This document shows, one piece after another, positions 41,307 to 49,995 of a stretch of DNA of 64,000 nt; within the stretch, counting starts at the first letter, position 1; each line of letters begins with the position of its first letter. The position numbers were made by a program, and so were the translations under genes. The notes under the pieces were generated by a model, which was given only the letters and a program-made list of their open reading frames with translations, had not been told where the DNA came from and made no database searches. The stretch comes from an uncultured Bacteroidales bacterium. Lineage in GTDB: Bacteria > Bacteroidota > Bacteroidia > Bacteroidales > Bacteroidaceae. The DNA lies in contig CASFRV010000002.1 in the NCBI GenBank assembly GCA_949297215.1, positions 106,065-170,064 of the forward strand, given 5' to 3'.

Positions 41307-43757
41307 ATGAACAGATACACATCCTGCCTCCGCCACACGGCCCGCCTGCTTGCGGCGGCCACCCTGCTCCTCACGGCTGCCTGCGGGGCCGACGACCTGG
41401 CGCCTGCCGCCCCGACCAGTAGCGACGCCGTGAGCTTCAGCCTCGACGTGATGCACCCCGACACGGCCGGCGCCCCGACGCGCAACGCCGCGACAACCGA
41501 CAACGACATACGCACGCTCGACGTACTGGCCTTCGACGCCGACGGCCTTTTCCGCGGCCACTATGCCGCAGGCGAGCTCTACACCATCGACGGCGGCGCC
41601 CGCTGGCTCTACCGCCTGCCGCTCAGCCAAGACGAGGCCCGGGGCCTGCGCTTCGTGTTCCTGGCCAACGTACACGACGAGGTGGCGGCAGCCGTGCAGG
41701 GCGGCCTCATCTGCCACAAGGACGACGTGCACCGCCACGTCCTCTTCGACACGCCGTGGCTCGCGGCCGGCACCGACGCGCTCTTTCCCATGTGGGGCGA
41801 AACGCCCGACGCCTACGACCCCGCCGCCGCGGAGCAGGGCCTCAACCGCGTGGCGCTGCTGCGCGCCGCCTCGACCGTCGACGTCGTTCTCAACGGCAAC
41901 GCCACGGAAGCCTTTGGCATCAGCGGCTTCAAGCTGGGCTGCGTCAAGGTGTGCGACGTGCCGCTGCAAAGCACGGCCGCCCCGGCCCCGGGCCACTTCG
42001 AATGGGTGCGCCGCGAGACGGGCGGCAGCGTGCGCAACGAGTATGCCGTGACGGCAGCCACCGTGGCCGCGACGACAGCGACGGCCTCGTTCCAGACCGA
42101 AGGCACCACGCCCGTCAACGCCATACGCGGGCAGATCGTCGTGCCCGAGTCGGCCGCCGACGGAGCGTGGAACACGACGTTCCTCGTCGGCGGCTACTAC
42201 GGCGACGACGGCCGCCTCACGTGGTACAGGCTCAACCTTGCCGCCCCCGACGCGGCCGACGGCACCCCGCAACCCGCCGACCTGCTGCGCGGCCGCCGCT
42301 ACATCCTGAACATCACGCGCGTCACGGCCGCCGGCCACAGCTCGCCCGACGAAGCCCTGGCCCACCCGTCGGAACACATCAGCGCCACGCTCGAGCTGCG
42401 CCCCGAAGCCGACGGACTCACCCACGTGGCCTACGACGCCCACAGCTATCTGGCAGCCTCGGCCTCCGGCTTGCACGTGGCGCCCGGCGGCGGGGCGGAG
42501 CTCCACGTGCTCACCAATGCCCCGGCGGGCTGGACGCTCGACGGTCTGCCCGCGTGGCTCACGGCCTCGGCCCGCTCAGGACCGGGCGGCACGACGGCCG
42601 TCGTCCGCCTGAGCGCCAGCGCCGACGCCGCCACCGGGCAAGCCGACGCCGCCACCCTCAGCCTGCGGGCCGGCCGCCTCACGCTCCCCGTCACCGTGCG
42701 CATCGGCACGGGCGGCACCATCCTCTACGAAAGTCCCTACGTCCGCGAAGCCCTCGGGGCCGACGCCCTCGGCCTGCCCGCCGACGCCTTCGAGCCCGCC
42801 GCCCTGGCCTTTGTGCAGGAGCGCTACCTCGTCGTGGCCAACAACCACCGCACGGCCACGGCCGGCCCCTCGCTCATCGTCTACGACCGCGAGGCCGGGC
42901 AGGTGGCCGCCACCGTCGACAGCTGGACGCATGAGGGGCAGACGCTCACCTTCCGCGGCACCGACGCCGCCCCCGACCAGATCGACGACCTCTCCTACGA
43001 CGCCCGCACGGGCCGTCTCTACGTGGCCCGCCGCCAGTCGTGCGTCGACGTGTTCGACTTGAGCGACCCCGCCCGCCCCGCCTACGTCAGCCGCATCGGC
43101 AAGCAGGGGCAGCGCGCCGAGCACGTCAGGAACCGCCTCTGCGGCAGCGGGGCCGTGCTGGCCACGGAGCGCTACCTCCTCGTGCGCGACGAAATAGACC
43201 TCGACACCTACGTCTACGCCGACATCCTGCCCGAGGCCTTCGAGGAAATCAGCTGCCTGACGCGCGACGACCGCAACCTGCGCCACAGCGGCCACCAGCC
43301 GGCCCAGATGGCCGTCGACCCCGTGGACGGCTCCGTCTACCTCACCGACTGGGACGCCACCTTCCGGGGCATCTACCGCATCGACCCCACGCGCGCCGAC
43401 GCCCTGGCCGAAGCCGGCCGCCGCTGGCAGCAGCTCGATCTGCGCGCCGGGCGCCTGCCCCTCGGCTACCGCCCCACCGGCCTGCTCGTCACGGCCCACA
43501 AGGTGTACGTCACCCGCAGCGACGGCACGCTCGACGTCTTCGGGCGCAGCCTCCTGGCCGCCACGCCCGCCACGCGCGCCGCAGCGCCACGCCCCGAGCG
43601 CAGCCTCAACCTGCGCACCGCCACCGGCCGCCCCGGGCGCTTGCAAAAAGTGTATCAAGACCCCGCCTCGCCCGCCGACCTATGGAGCATCGACGCCGAA
43701 ACCCGCGCCGCCGTGCGCCTCGGCTTCCACTCCGCCGGCATCGAGGTGACCCCTTGA
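41307..43757 (+). CDS. Large surface lipoprotein: fimbrillin-like, BACON and propeller-like regions
   Basis: An 816-residue protein with a lipoprotein signal ending LLTAAC. Residues ~40-350 resemble fimbrillin/FimB-like proteins (DNDIRTLDVLAFDADGLF, RFVFLAN, IRGQIVVPESAADGAWNTTFLVGGYYGDDGRLTWYRLNL, RGRRYILNITRVT). Residues ~390-475 are a BACON-like domain (GWTLDGLPAWLTASARSGPGGTTAVVRL). The C-terminal ~330 residues have repeated short blocks (AALAFVQERYLVVANN, DLSYDARTGRLYVARR, MAVDPVDGSVYLTDWD) suggesting a beta-propeller. It is likely a surface adhesin or glycan-binding protein. It starts 10 bases after the metzincin gene. Confidence 0.8.
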   Translation: MNRYTSCLRHTARLLAAATLLLTAACGADDLAPAAPTSSDAVSFSLDVMHPDTAGAPTRNAATTDNDIRTLDVLAFDADGLFRGHYAAGELYTIDGGARWLYRLPLSQDEARGLRFVFLANVHDEVAAAVQGGLICHKDDVHRHVLFDTPWLAAGTDALFPMWGETPDAYDPAAAEQGLNRVALLRAASTVDVVLNGNATEAFGISGFKLGCVKVCDVPLQSTAAPAPGHFEWVRRETGGSVRNEYAVTAATVAATTATASFQTEGTTPVNAIRGQIVVPESAADGAWNTTFLVGGYYGDDGRLTWYRLNLAAPDAADGTPQPADLLRGRRYILNITRVTAAGHSSPDEALAHPSEHISATLELRPEADGLTHVAYDAHSYLAASASGLHVAPGGGAELHVLTNAPAGWTLDGLPAWLTASARSGPGGTTAVVRLSASADAATGQADAATLSLRAGRLTLPVTVRIGTGGTILYESPYVREALGADALGLPADAFEPAALAFVQERYLVVANNHRTATAGPSLIVYDREAGQVAATVDSWTHEGQTLTFRGTDAAPDQIDDLSYDARTGRLYVARRQSCVDVFDLSDPARPAYVSRIGKQGQRAEHVRNRLCGSGAVLATERYLLVRDEIDLDTYVYADILPEAFEEISCLTRDDRNLRHSGHQPAQMAVDPVDGSVYLTDWDATFRGIYRIDPTRADALAEAGRRWQQLDLRAGRLPLGYRPTGLLVTAHKVYVTRSDGTLDVFGRSLLAATPATRAAAPRPERSLNLRTATGRPGRLQKVYQDPASPADLWSIDAETRAAVRLGFHSAGIEVTP

Positions 43758-43794
43758 CTCCGCGCCCGCCCTGGCGCACCCCATCCTCCGAACC

Positions 43795-43834
43795 GTCCCC
43801 GACGAGCAGCGTCCCCACCGCCCTCGCCGGGGAC
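43795..43834 (+). terminator. Probable terminator after the surface-lipoprotein gene
   Basis: GTCCCCGACGAG pairs with CTCGCCGGGGAC, followed by GTTTCTG. Confidence 0.55.
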
Positions 43835-43956
43835 GTTTCTGTAAGCATACCGCCCCGGGCGGGCAGCCGCAAGGGATAAACTTGCCGACAGGCGCGACCG
43901 AAAAACATTTTTTTGAGAATTTAAGCGTGTTTCCGTCCGGTTTCACGGAAAATCCC

Positions 43957-43964
43957 TACCTTTG
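43957..43964 (+). promoter_or_regulatory. -7 box TACCTTTG of the putative ncRNA / CXXX-peptide operon
   Basis: A perfect TAnnTTTG box, 421 bases before the peptide-precursor start, too far for an ordinary leader in this genome. Confidence 0.7.
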
Positions 43965-43970
43965 TCGCGT

Positions 43971-44312
43971 GGCCAGTCAGCCCGGAGGGGTTGGTGGGCC
44001 GCCTTACGGAAGTCCGACGACGCTTGCAGTTGCCCCGGCAGCCCAAGGGCGTCCGACGACATGAGAAAGGACGTTTACGGACGTAGACTTCGGGGTCTCA
44101 AATCTCGCAAATTTGTCAACCTCCATCGAAGATACGGCAACGTGACGTCCGCGCTGGGTGTATTGTACCCATACGGCAGGCCATCAATGGCCGCTGCATG
44201 GACTGCGATATATCAACGGCGTGGGCTGACTGCGTTGCTTATCCTTTGGAGGAGGCAATGCGAGAGCCTGAGACCTGGGATAAGCGAAAGTAGAAACTCC
44301 CACGTCTTTTTT
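43971..44312 (+). ncRNA. Putative structured non-coding RNA
   Basis: About 340 bases lie between a perfect promoter box and a terminator-like end. The 3' part folds well: GCGTGGG (near 44218) pairs with CCCACGT before seven Ts, enclosing GCTTATCC/GGGATAAGC and GCGTTGC/GCAATGCG. Upstream are GACTTCGGGGTC and GGGTGTATTGTACCC hairpins and repeated TCCGACGAC segments. No frame starting after the promoter resembles a protein. It does not look to me like tmRNA, RNase P RNA or SRP RNA; a 6S-type RNA or an operon leader are possibilities I cannot test. Confidence 0.5.
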
Positions 44313-44384
44313 CGTACCCCACACTTACATCAAACATTCACCGCCCTTTTCGGGAGTTTGCGGGCACAAAAAACTTTTTACGCC

Positions 44385-44696
44385 ATGAAACGCGACGAAG
44401 AAAAGAGAAACGAACTGCAATCGCGCCGGGAGTTCTTCAAGAACGCAGCCAAGAAGACCCTGCCCATCCTCGGTGCGCTTGTGTTGGCAGGCATGCCAAG
44501 CGTGCTGAGAGCCAGCGAAACTGAATTAGGATGCAAGTATGGCTGTTCAACAGGCTGCTATACATCTTGCAACTATACTTGTAAATCAACTTGTAGAGAC
44601 ACGTGTAAAGGTAGTTGCAGAGAAACTTGCAAATATACATGCACAGGAACTTGCAAAAATTCCTGCAGAGGAGGATGCGAGTACAGTTCTCGCTAA
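44385..44696 (+). CDS. CXXX-repeat peptide precursor with a twin-arginine signal
   Basis: A 103-residue precursor. Residues 13-19 read SRREFFK, a twin-arginine motif, followed by a hydrophobic core (LPILGALVLAGMP) and an Ala-type cleavage site near LRA-SE. The remainder has 13 cysteines exactly four apart (residues 50 to 98), as CKYG, CSTG, CYTS, CNYT, CKST and so on; the residue before the next Cys is always Thr, Ser or Gly. This matches substrates of the radical SAM 'CXXX-repeat target' family, whose maturases are encoded downstream. Cys-to-carbon thioether or similar crosslinks are expected. GC is much lower than in the maturase genes. Confidence 0.9.
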   Translation: MKRDEEKRNELQSRREFFKNAAKKTLPILGALVLAGMPSVLRASETELGCKYGCSTGCYTSCNYTCKSTCRDTCKGSCRETCKYTCTGTCKNSCRGGCEYSSR

Positions 44697-44839
44697 TAAT
44701 CAATGCAACGAGAAAACAGGAATTGCGCTTGGTTATAACATGGGAGATAGCCCAATTCATCATAACCTCGGGCAATTCCTTTCCTAATTCAAAGTTGCTT
44801 TAATTACGTAGCAAATAAATTCAAAAGAAAAGGGACACG

Positions 44840-45295
44840 ATGAAAACAACATGGGCAAAAAGTCTTTTATTCGCGCTTGCTCTCACCGGTATGATGGCCT
44901 GCGAAGAAGATGATGTAAGGCAAGACACAGACATCGAAATCAACATTCCGTCGAAAGACGTCACCCCTCCGTCACTCGAAAAGTACTTAACAACGACTGA
45001 TATGGACGGTTTTTCCATTCGTGCGCGTTTTGACAACGGAGGTGACGATACAAGTAATATGAGTTGCACTGTTCATTGGCGGGCCTACACGTCCAAGCCT
45101 TCATCCAAACCTTCCATGTCGGCCATGAACCGACATGAAAGCATGAGGGTGTATGCAAGTACGAAGAAATCGACCACTTTCGACAAATCGCACGCAGGGT
45201 ACAGCGGCGGCACCTACATCTATTACTATATGGAGTGTAAAAACAGCAAATACACCTGCACGACGCCCGTCAACTATACCATCGTTAAACGCTAA
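44840..45295 (+). CDS. Lipoprotein of unknown function in the CXXX-peptide operon
   Basis: A 151-residue lipoprotein with signal MKTTWAKSLLFALALTGMMAC. The mature part is polar and beta-rich, with IEINIPSKDVTPPSLEKYL, a Ser/Lys/Met-rich middle (SKPSSKPSMSAMN) and a C-terminal YSGGTYIYYYMECKNSKYTC containing two cysteines. No family is recognised. It sits between the precursor and the radical SAM gene (5 bases before it) and shares the precursor's lower GC. It may be an envelope partner or receptor for the modified peptide. The 143 bases before it hold no clear promoter. Confidence 0.75.
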   Translation: MKTTWAKSLLFALALTGMMACEEDDVRQDTDIEINIPSKDVTPPSLEKYLTTTDMDGFSIRARFDNGGDDTSNMSCTVHWRAYTSKPSSKPSMSAMNRHESMRVYASTKKSTTFDKSHAGYSGGTYIYYYMECKNSKYTCTTPVNYTIVKR

Positions 45296-45300
45296 CCTGC

Positions 45301-46512
45301 ATGAGCATCAAAGAAAACGACAGGGGGTGGCAATCGGGCATGGCCAAAAACATCACCTTCATCGTGACGAAGGACTGCCAGCTGGCTTGCAAGTACTGCT
45401 ACCTCGTGGGCAAGAACACGAAGGAGCGAATGCCGTGGGACGTGGCCCGGCAGGCCATCGACTACATCCTGGATCACGAGGCGGAGATGAAGGAGGAAAG
45501 CGTCGTATGGGACTTCATCGGCGGAGAGCCGTTCCTGGAAATCGACCTGATAGACCGCATCTGCGACTATCTCAAGACGGAGATGTTCCGACGCGGCCAC
45601 CACTGGTTCAACTCCTACCGCTTTTCGTTCTCGACCAACGGCATCAACTATCACGAGGAGAAGGTGCAGCGGTTCATCGAGAAGAACCGCTCGCACCTCT
45701 CCATCGGCATCACCATCGACGGCACGGAGCGCAAGCACGACCTCAACCGCGTCTACAAGGGCAGCGGCCGCGGGTCGTACCAGGACGTGGTGCGCAACAT
45801 ACCGCTCTGGCTCTCGCAGTTTCCCGACGCGGGTACGAAGGTGACCATCAGCTCGGCCGACATTCCTTACATCAAGGAGAGCGTGCTGCACCTCTACTCG
45901 CTGGGCATCCGCGAGGTGAACATCAACTGCGTCTTCGAGGACGTATGGCAGGAGGGCGACGACCGCCTCTTCGAGCAGCAGCTCATGGAGCTGGCCGACG
46001 CCATCATCGACGGCGGCCTCTACGAGGACTGCGCCTGCTCCTTCTTCACGGAGCATCTGGGCAAACCGCTCGACTGCGTCAGCCAGAACCAGAACTGGTG
46101 CGGCGCGGGCCGCATGCTGGCCGTCGACGCCGAGGGCAACTTCTATCCCTGCACGCGCTTTGCGCAGTATTCGCTGCGCTCCAAGCCGGCCCTCATCATC
46201 GGCAACGTGCGCGACGGCATCGACCGCAACAAGCTGCGCCCCTTCCTCACGCTGGACCGCTGCACGCAGTCGCCCCGCAAGTGCATCGACTGCGAGGTGG
46301 CCGAGGGCTGCGCCTGGTGCCAGGGCGAGAACTACGACGCCGCCGCGACACCCACCATCTTCCAGCGCTCCACGGCCATCTGCCTGATGCACAAGGCGCG
46401 CGTGCGGGCCAACAACTACTATTGGAACCGCCTGTTCCGCAAGCTGGAGCTGGATGACGCGCGCGAGGCGTACGAGCAGCGGAAGAAAGAAACGAAAAAC
46501 GTAACCTGCTGA
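45301..46512 (+). CDS. Radical SAM peptide maturase, CXXX-repeat target family
   Basis: A 403-residue enzyme. The radical SAM cluster motif is C26xxxC30xxC33 in TKDCQLACKYCYLVGK. WDFIGGEPFLEIDLID is the GGEP motif, and FSTNGINY follows. The C-terminal SPASM-type region has WCGAGRMLAVDAEGNFYPCTRF and a cysteine series CIDCEVAEGCAWCQG for auxiliary iron-sulfur clusters. It should install crosslinks on the Cys repeats of the precursor in the cytoplasm. Two candidate starts exist (ATG here or at residue 14). Confidence 0.92.
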   Translation: MSIKENDRGWQSGMAKNITFIVTKDCQLACKYCYLVGKNTKERMPWDVARQAIDYILDHEAEMKEESVVWDFIGGEPFLEIDLIDRICDYLKTEMFRRGHHWFNSYRFSFSTNGINYHEEKVQRFIEKNRSHLSIGITIDGTERKHDLNRVYKGSGRGSYQDVVRNIPLWLSQFPDAGTKVTISSADIPYIKESVLHLYSLGIREVNINCVFEDVWQEGDDRLFEQQLMELADAIIDGGLYEDCACSFFTEHLGKPLDCVSQNQNWCGAGRMLAVDAEGNFYPCTRFAQYSLRSKPALIIGNVRDGIDRNKLRPFLTLDRCTQSPRKCIDCEVAEGCAWCQGENYDAAATPTIFQRSTAICLMHKARVRANNYYWNRLFRKLELDDAREAYEQRKKETKNVTC

Positions 46513-46525
46513 AAGGAGGAAAGCC

Positions 46526-47467
46526 ATGCTGCAATATCTTGTCATTCTGCTGGACGACGCTGCCGCGTCCTTCTGCCACTACTCTTCCGCCGGCCGCGCG
46601 CCGCGCCCCATGCCGGCCGACGTGCTGCGCCGGGGCATACGCTTCGCCATGACCGAAAACCTGAACGTGCAGTTTGTCTACTCCGCCGGGGAGGTGACTG
46701 CCGACGTGGCCGCCCTCGTCGAGAGCGTTGACCACGTGAAGATAAAACCCGCCGGGGCCCCGGGGCCGGCCGACGTCACCGTCGTCGACGGCTTCGACGG
46801 CCTGCCCGCCGAGCCCGCCGAGGGCGCCACCTACGTGCTCCGCACCGACCGCGCCGCCCTCTTTGCCCGCCGCGGCGAACTGGCGCCTGTGCTCGCGCGT
46901 GCGGCGCGGCTCAACCTCGTGCTCACCGACGTGGAGCGCTTTGCCGATGCCGACGTGGCGGCCTACGCCGAAACGCTCGACGAGCTGGCCGGCCTCGTCG
47001 CCGGGCAGTATGCCGCGGGCCGCGCGCCCCAGCTCAACGTGCTCACCGACCGCCTGCTGCTCACGCAGATGAACAGCTGCGGCGCGGGCGAGACGTGCCT
47101 CACGCTGGCGCCCGACGGCCGCTTCTACGTGTGCCCGGCGTTCTACCTCGCCCCCGACGCCACGCCCGTGGGCAGCCTCGACGAGGGGCCCGCCGTGCCC
47201 AACGCGCAGCTCTACCGCCTGGACCACGCCCCGCTCTGCCGCCGCTGCGACGCATGGCAGTGCCGCCGCTGCGTGTGGCTCAACCGCCAGACGACGCTCG
47301 AGGTGAACACGCCCGGCCACGAGCAGTGCGTGGCGGCCCACGTGGAGCGCGAGGCGTCGCGCCGCCTGGCCCTGCGGCTGCGCGAGGCGGGCATCACCCT
47401 GCCGGGAGCGCAGGAGATAGAGAAACTCGACTACTTAGACCCTTTTGACGTAAGAGAAACATGGTAA
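46526..47467 (+). CDS. CXXX-repeat peptide maturase partner (SPASM-like, no radical SAM motif)
   Basis: A 313-residue protein. It lacks CxxxCxxC but ends with a SPASM-like cysteine region: NSCGAGETCLTLAPDGRFYVCPAFY, then CRRCDAWQCRRCVWLN. It begins MLQYLVILLDDAAASFCHY, as in the family that always accompanies the CXXX-repeat radical SAM enzyme. It likely binds the peptide or iron-sulfur clusters as the second half of the maturase. An AAAGGAGGA stretch just upstream is an unusually good Shine-Dalgarno for this genome. It overlaps the next gene by 7 bases. Confidence 0.88.
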   Translation: MLQYLVILLDDAAASFCHYSSAGRAPRPMPADVLRRGIRFAMTENLNVQFVYSAGEVTADVAALVESVDHVKIKPAGAPGPADVTVVDGFDGLPAEPAEGATYVLRTDRAALFARRGELAPVLARAARLNLVLTDVERFADADVAAYAETLDELAGLVAGQYAAGRAPQLNVLTDRLLLTQMNSCGAGETCLTLAPDGRFYVCPAFYLAPDATPVGSLDEGPAVPNAQLYRLDHAPLCRRCDAWQCRRCVWLNRQTTLEVNTPGHEQCVAAHVEREASRRLALRLREAGITLPGAQEIEKLDYLDPFDVRETW

Positions 47468-47745
47468 AGAAACTGATCGGGCAGGTAACTGCCGAGGAAA
47501 AAGACGCCATACAGCGTCTCTACGAACGCCGCAACGGCTTGAACGAACTGGCCCAAATCGTGACGGCCGACAACGACGGCCTCTACGAAAAGCTCGTGGC
47601 CGACATGGGCGACACCGCCACGCGCTTCCAGGCGTGGTGGGACAAGATGGCGCAGAAATACGCCTGGGAGGGCTGCGAGGGCGGCCACTGGGAAATCAAC
47701 TTCGACACGTGCGAAATCTATCTGGTGGGAGGAGACGCCTTATGA
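47461..47745 (+). CDS. CXXX-repeat peptide modification system small protein
   Basis: A 94-residue cytoplasmic protein: VTAEEKDAIQRLYERRNGLNELAQI, then YEKLVADMGDTATRFQAWWDKMAQKY and a C-terminal GGHWEINFDTCEIYLV strand pair. It is co-encoded and overlapping with both maturase and tatA, and fits the small accessory family of these clusters. It probably helps the maturases recognise the precursor; the mechanism is unknown. Confidence 0.85.
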   Translation: MVKKLIGQVTAEEKDAIQRLYERRNGLNELAQIVTADNDGLYEKLVADMGDTATRFQAWWDKMAQKYAWEGCEGGHWEINFDTCEIYLVGGDAL

Positions 47746-48080
47746 TAGCCCCGCTGATGATCGGGACGACCGAGCTCGTCCTGCTGGCAGGCATCGCCCT
47801 GCTCCTCTTCGGCGGCAAGAAGCTGCCCGAACTGATGCGCGGCATGGGCCGCGGCGTGAAAAACTTCCGCGAGGGGCTGAACGAGCCCGAGGCCCCCGCC
47901 GACGGGGAGACGCCGGCCGACGCTCCGGCCGGCGAGGCTGCCGGGAGCAACGATGCCCCCACGGCCACGAAGCCCGCCGCCACGGAGAGCGACGCCGACA
48001 GCCGCCCCGCACAGACCACGGCCGCCAAGGCTGAACCCGCCGGCACGGCACCGGCCAAGGACGCGACGCGCCATGACTGA
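47742..48080 (+). CDS. tatA: Twin-arginine translocase subunit TatA
   Basis: A 112-residue protein. Residues 1-25 are the membrane helix (MIAPLMIGTTELVLLAGIALLLFG), then GKKLPELMRGMGRGVKNFREGLNE is the TatA hinge and amphipathic helix. The remaining ~65 residues are a disordered Ala/Pro/Glu-rich tail. It starts in an ATGA overlap with the CXXX accessory gene, so Tat is translated with the peptide operon. No tatB is present, as in minimal TatAC systems. Confidence 0.93.
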   Translation: MIAPLMIGTTELVLLAGIALLLFGGKKLPELMRGMGRGVKNFREGLNEPEAPADGETPADAPAGEAAGSNDAPTATKPAATESDADSRPAQTTAAKAEPAGTAPAKDATRHD

Positions 48081-48879
48081 GCAGGGCGCCCTGATGACAT
48101 TCGGAGAGCATCTTGACGCACTGCGCAGGATGCTCTTCCGCATTTTGGGCGTGACGCTCGTGCTGGGCGTGGCCGTGTTCTGCCTGAAAGACGCCACGTT
48201 CCGCCTGCTGCTGGCCCCGACCGACAGCCACTTCGTCACGTGGCGCTGGCTCGACGCGCTGGGCCGCCGGCTGGGGATGGACCTGAGCGCGGGGAGCTTC
48301 CGCGTGGAGCTCATCAGCACGGAACTCGCCGCACAGTTCAAGACGCACGTCACCACCTCCCTCTGGCTGGCCCTGCTGGCGGCCTCGCCCTACATCGTCT
48401 TCGAGCTGTTCCGCTTTGTGGCCCCCGCCCTCTACGCCGCCGAGCGCCGCCGCTCGCGCTGCGTGGTGGCCGCCGTCTACGTGCTCTTTGCCGTGGGCGT
48501 GGCGGTGAGCTACTACGTTGTGTTCCCCATCTCGCTGCGCTTTTTGGGCACCTATCAGGTGGCGCCGGGCGTGACGAACCAGATCAACCTCTCGTCGTAC
48601 ATCGCCATGTTCACGAGGCTGACGTTCCTGATGGGCCTCGTGTTTCAGCTCCCCGTGGCGGTGCTCTTTCTCACGCGCATGGGCCTGGTGAGCGCCGCCC
48701 TGCTGCGCCACTACCGCCGCCACGCCGTCCTGCTCATCTGCATCGTGGCCGCCGTCATCACGCCGCCCGACGCCCTCTCGCTCGTGCTCGTGGCCACCCC
48801 CATGTGTCTGCTCTACGAGGTGAGCCTGCGCCTGGCCGGCCGGGCGGAGCGCCGACGCAGCAAGGCGGAAGCAACATAG
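48073..48879 (+). CDS. tatC: Twin-arginine translocase subunit TatC
   Basis: A 268-residue protein with six membrane segments. MTFGEHLDALRRMLFRI is the conserved N-terminus (HLxELR-like), and ELAAQFKTHVTTSLWLALLAASPYIVFELFRFVAPALYAAERRR and RLTFLMGLVFQLPVAVLFLTRMG are family motifs. The end (VITPPDALSLVLVATPMCLLYEVSLRLAG) is typical. TatC recognises twin-arginine signals; the only obvious one in the window is on the CXXX precursor at the head of this operon. It overlaps tatA by 8 bases. Confidence 0.95.
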   Translation: MTEQGALMTFGEHLDALRRMLFRILGVTLVLGVAVFCLKDATFRLLLAPTDSHFVTWRWLDALGRRLGMDLSAGSFRVELISTELAAQFKTHVTTSLWLALLAASPYIVFELFRFVAPALYAAERRRSRCVVAAVYVLFAVGVAVSYYVVFPISLRFLGTYQVAPGVTNQINLSSYIAMFTRLTFLMGLVFQLPVAVLFLTRMGLVSAALLRHYRRHAVLLICIVAAVITPPDALSLVLVATPMCLLYEVSLRLAGRAERRRSKAEAT

Positions 48880-48884
48880 GCCCG

Positions 48885-49627
48885 GCCGGCCACGACGGCA
48901 CGACGCCACAGGGCGGACCACCCATGCGGCGCGGAATGATGGCCGCGAGGCCGGATGTCCGGCCCACGCGGCGGGGAGGAATGCCACGGCGGGGCTACGC
49001 CCCGAGCGGGTGAGACGCGATAAATCGCGTCTCTACGTGACGGATTTCGCCTGCGGGCGCGAGCGTGTGATGATTTCATGCGGCGGCGGTTTTCCGCGGG
49101 CGGGGCGGTGGTGCACCGGCAGCGAAGCTGTCGACCCCATAGGGGTCGCACTTTCTATAACCGCGGGTGAGCGAAGCCACCCGCGGACAGGAAGCACACA
49201 CCACTCCGACCCCATAGGGGTCGAACTTCACACCGACGTCGTGCGAACCGCGGGATGCCGGCCTACGGGCGTCGGCTTCTCCGCAGCATCCATTAGACGG
49301 GCGACAGCCTCGCTGCTCCGCGGGTGTGCCTGCGGCCTACCCGCGGTAGTGGGAAGTTGGACCCCTATGGGGTCCTTTTTCTTTTGTTGTTCCTGTCCGC
49401 GGGCCTGTCCGCGGGTTCGCCTTTGGCTCACCCGCGGTTATAGAAAGTTCGCCCCCTATGGGGGCGCCTGCCTCGCGGTCCCTCCGCTCACCGCCCGGAT
49501 GGCTATTCTGCGGGGAAGAATGTCGAAGCGGGGCTGCGCCCCGAGCGGGTGAGACGCGATGAATCGCGTCTCTACGTAGCGGATTTCGCCTGCGGCTGGA
49601 AGCCCCATCACCTTGTCCGCAGCCCGG
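48885..49627. repeat. R2 palindrome cluster, copy D
   Basis: Gene-free. It contains GAGACGCGAT/ATCGCGTCTC palindromes at 49012-49033 (one base different) and 49552-49573, each beside CGGGGCT-GCGCCCCGAGCGGG. It also has GACCCCATAGGGGTC and CGCCCCCTATGGGGGCG forms and CCGCGGGT/ACCCGCGG pairs. About 100 bases around 49400-49500 recur, inverted, at the right end of the window. Confidence 0.7.
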
Positions 49628-49995
49628 GTTTTTAACACTGAAAATCGATTATTTTCGCGCGGCTGCTCCTTCGCTCGCAAATACGCGAAAATCAGAAACG
49701 CCTGATAATGAAATACATCCGTGCGACGGACCTTCACAAAACACGCGCAGATGGGCTTTTTTGCCGCTATATGTCACAAATCGCCCCTAATTTTCCTCCG
49801 AAAACTGGCCTTGGATCGAAAATTCCATGGGATGGATCGGCGAATCCATGGGATGGAAAGGAAAATCGATGGGATGGATCGATTGCGCGGCCGCATGGAT
49901 ACACAAAAAAGCCGCATGGACGCGCGGAAAATTCGCTGGAACGGGCGACGGCGCGGGTGTCCGCTTTAACGCAGTGCCATATAGCGCACAGGGGG
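49628..49995 (-). repeat. R1 dispersed element, copy D (368 bp, inverted)
   Basis: The reverse complement begins CCCCCTGTGCGCTATATGGC-ACTGCGTTAAAGCGGACA and ends GCGCGAAAATAATCGATTTT...GTGTTAAAAAC, with the CCATCCCATGGAT core. Its CTGTGCGC end lies ~115 bases before the asd promoter. Confidence 0.88.

Noticed and set aside
44615-44803. Alternative frames overlapping the CXXX precursor
   Set aside because: They read the Cys-repeat DNA out of frame; the periodic cysteines and Tat signal belong to one frame only.
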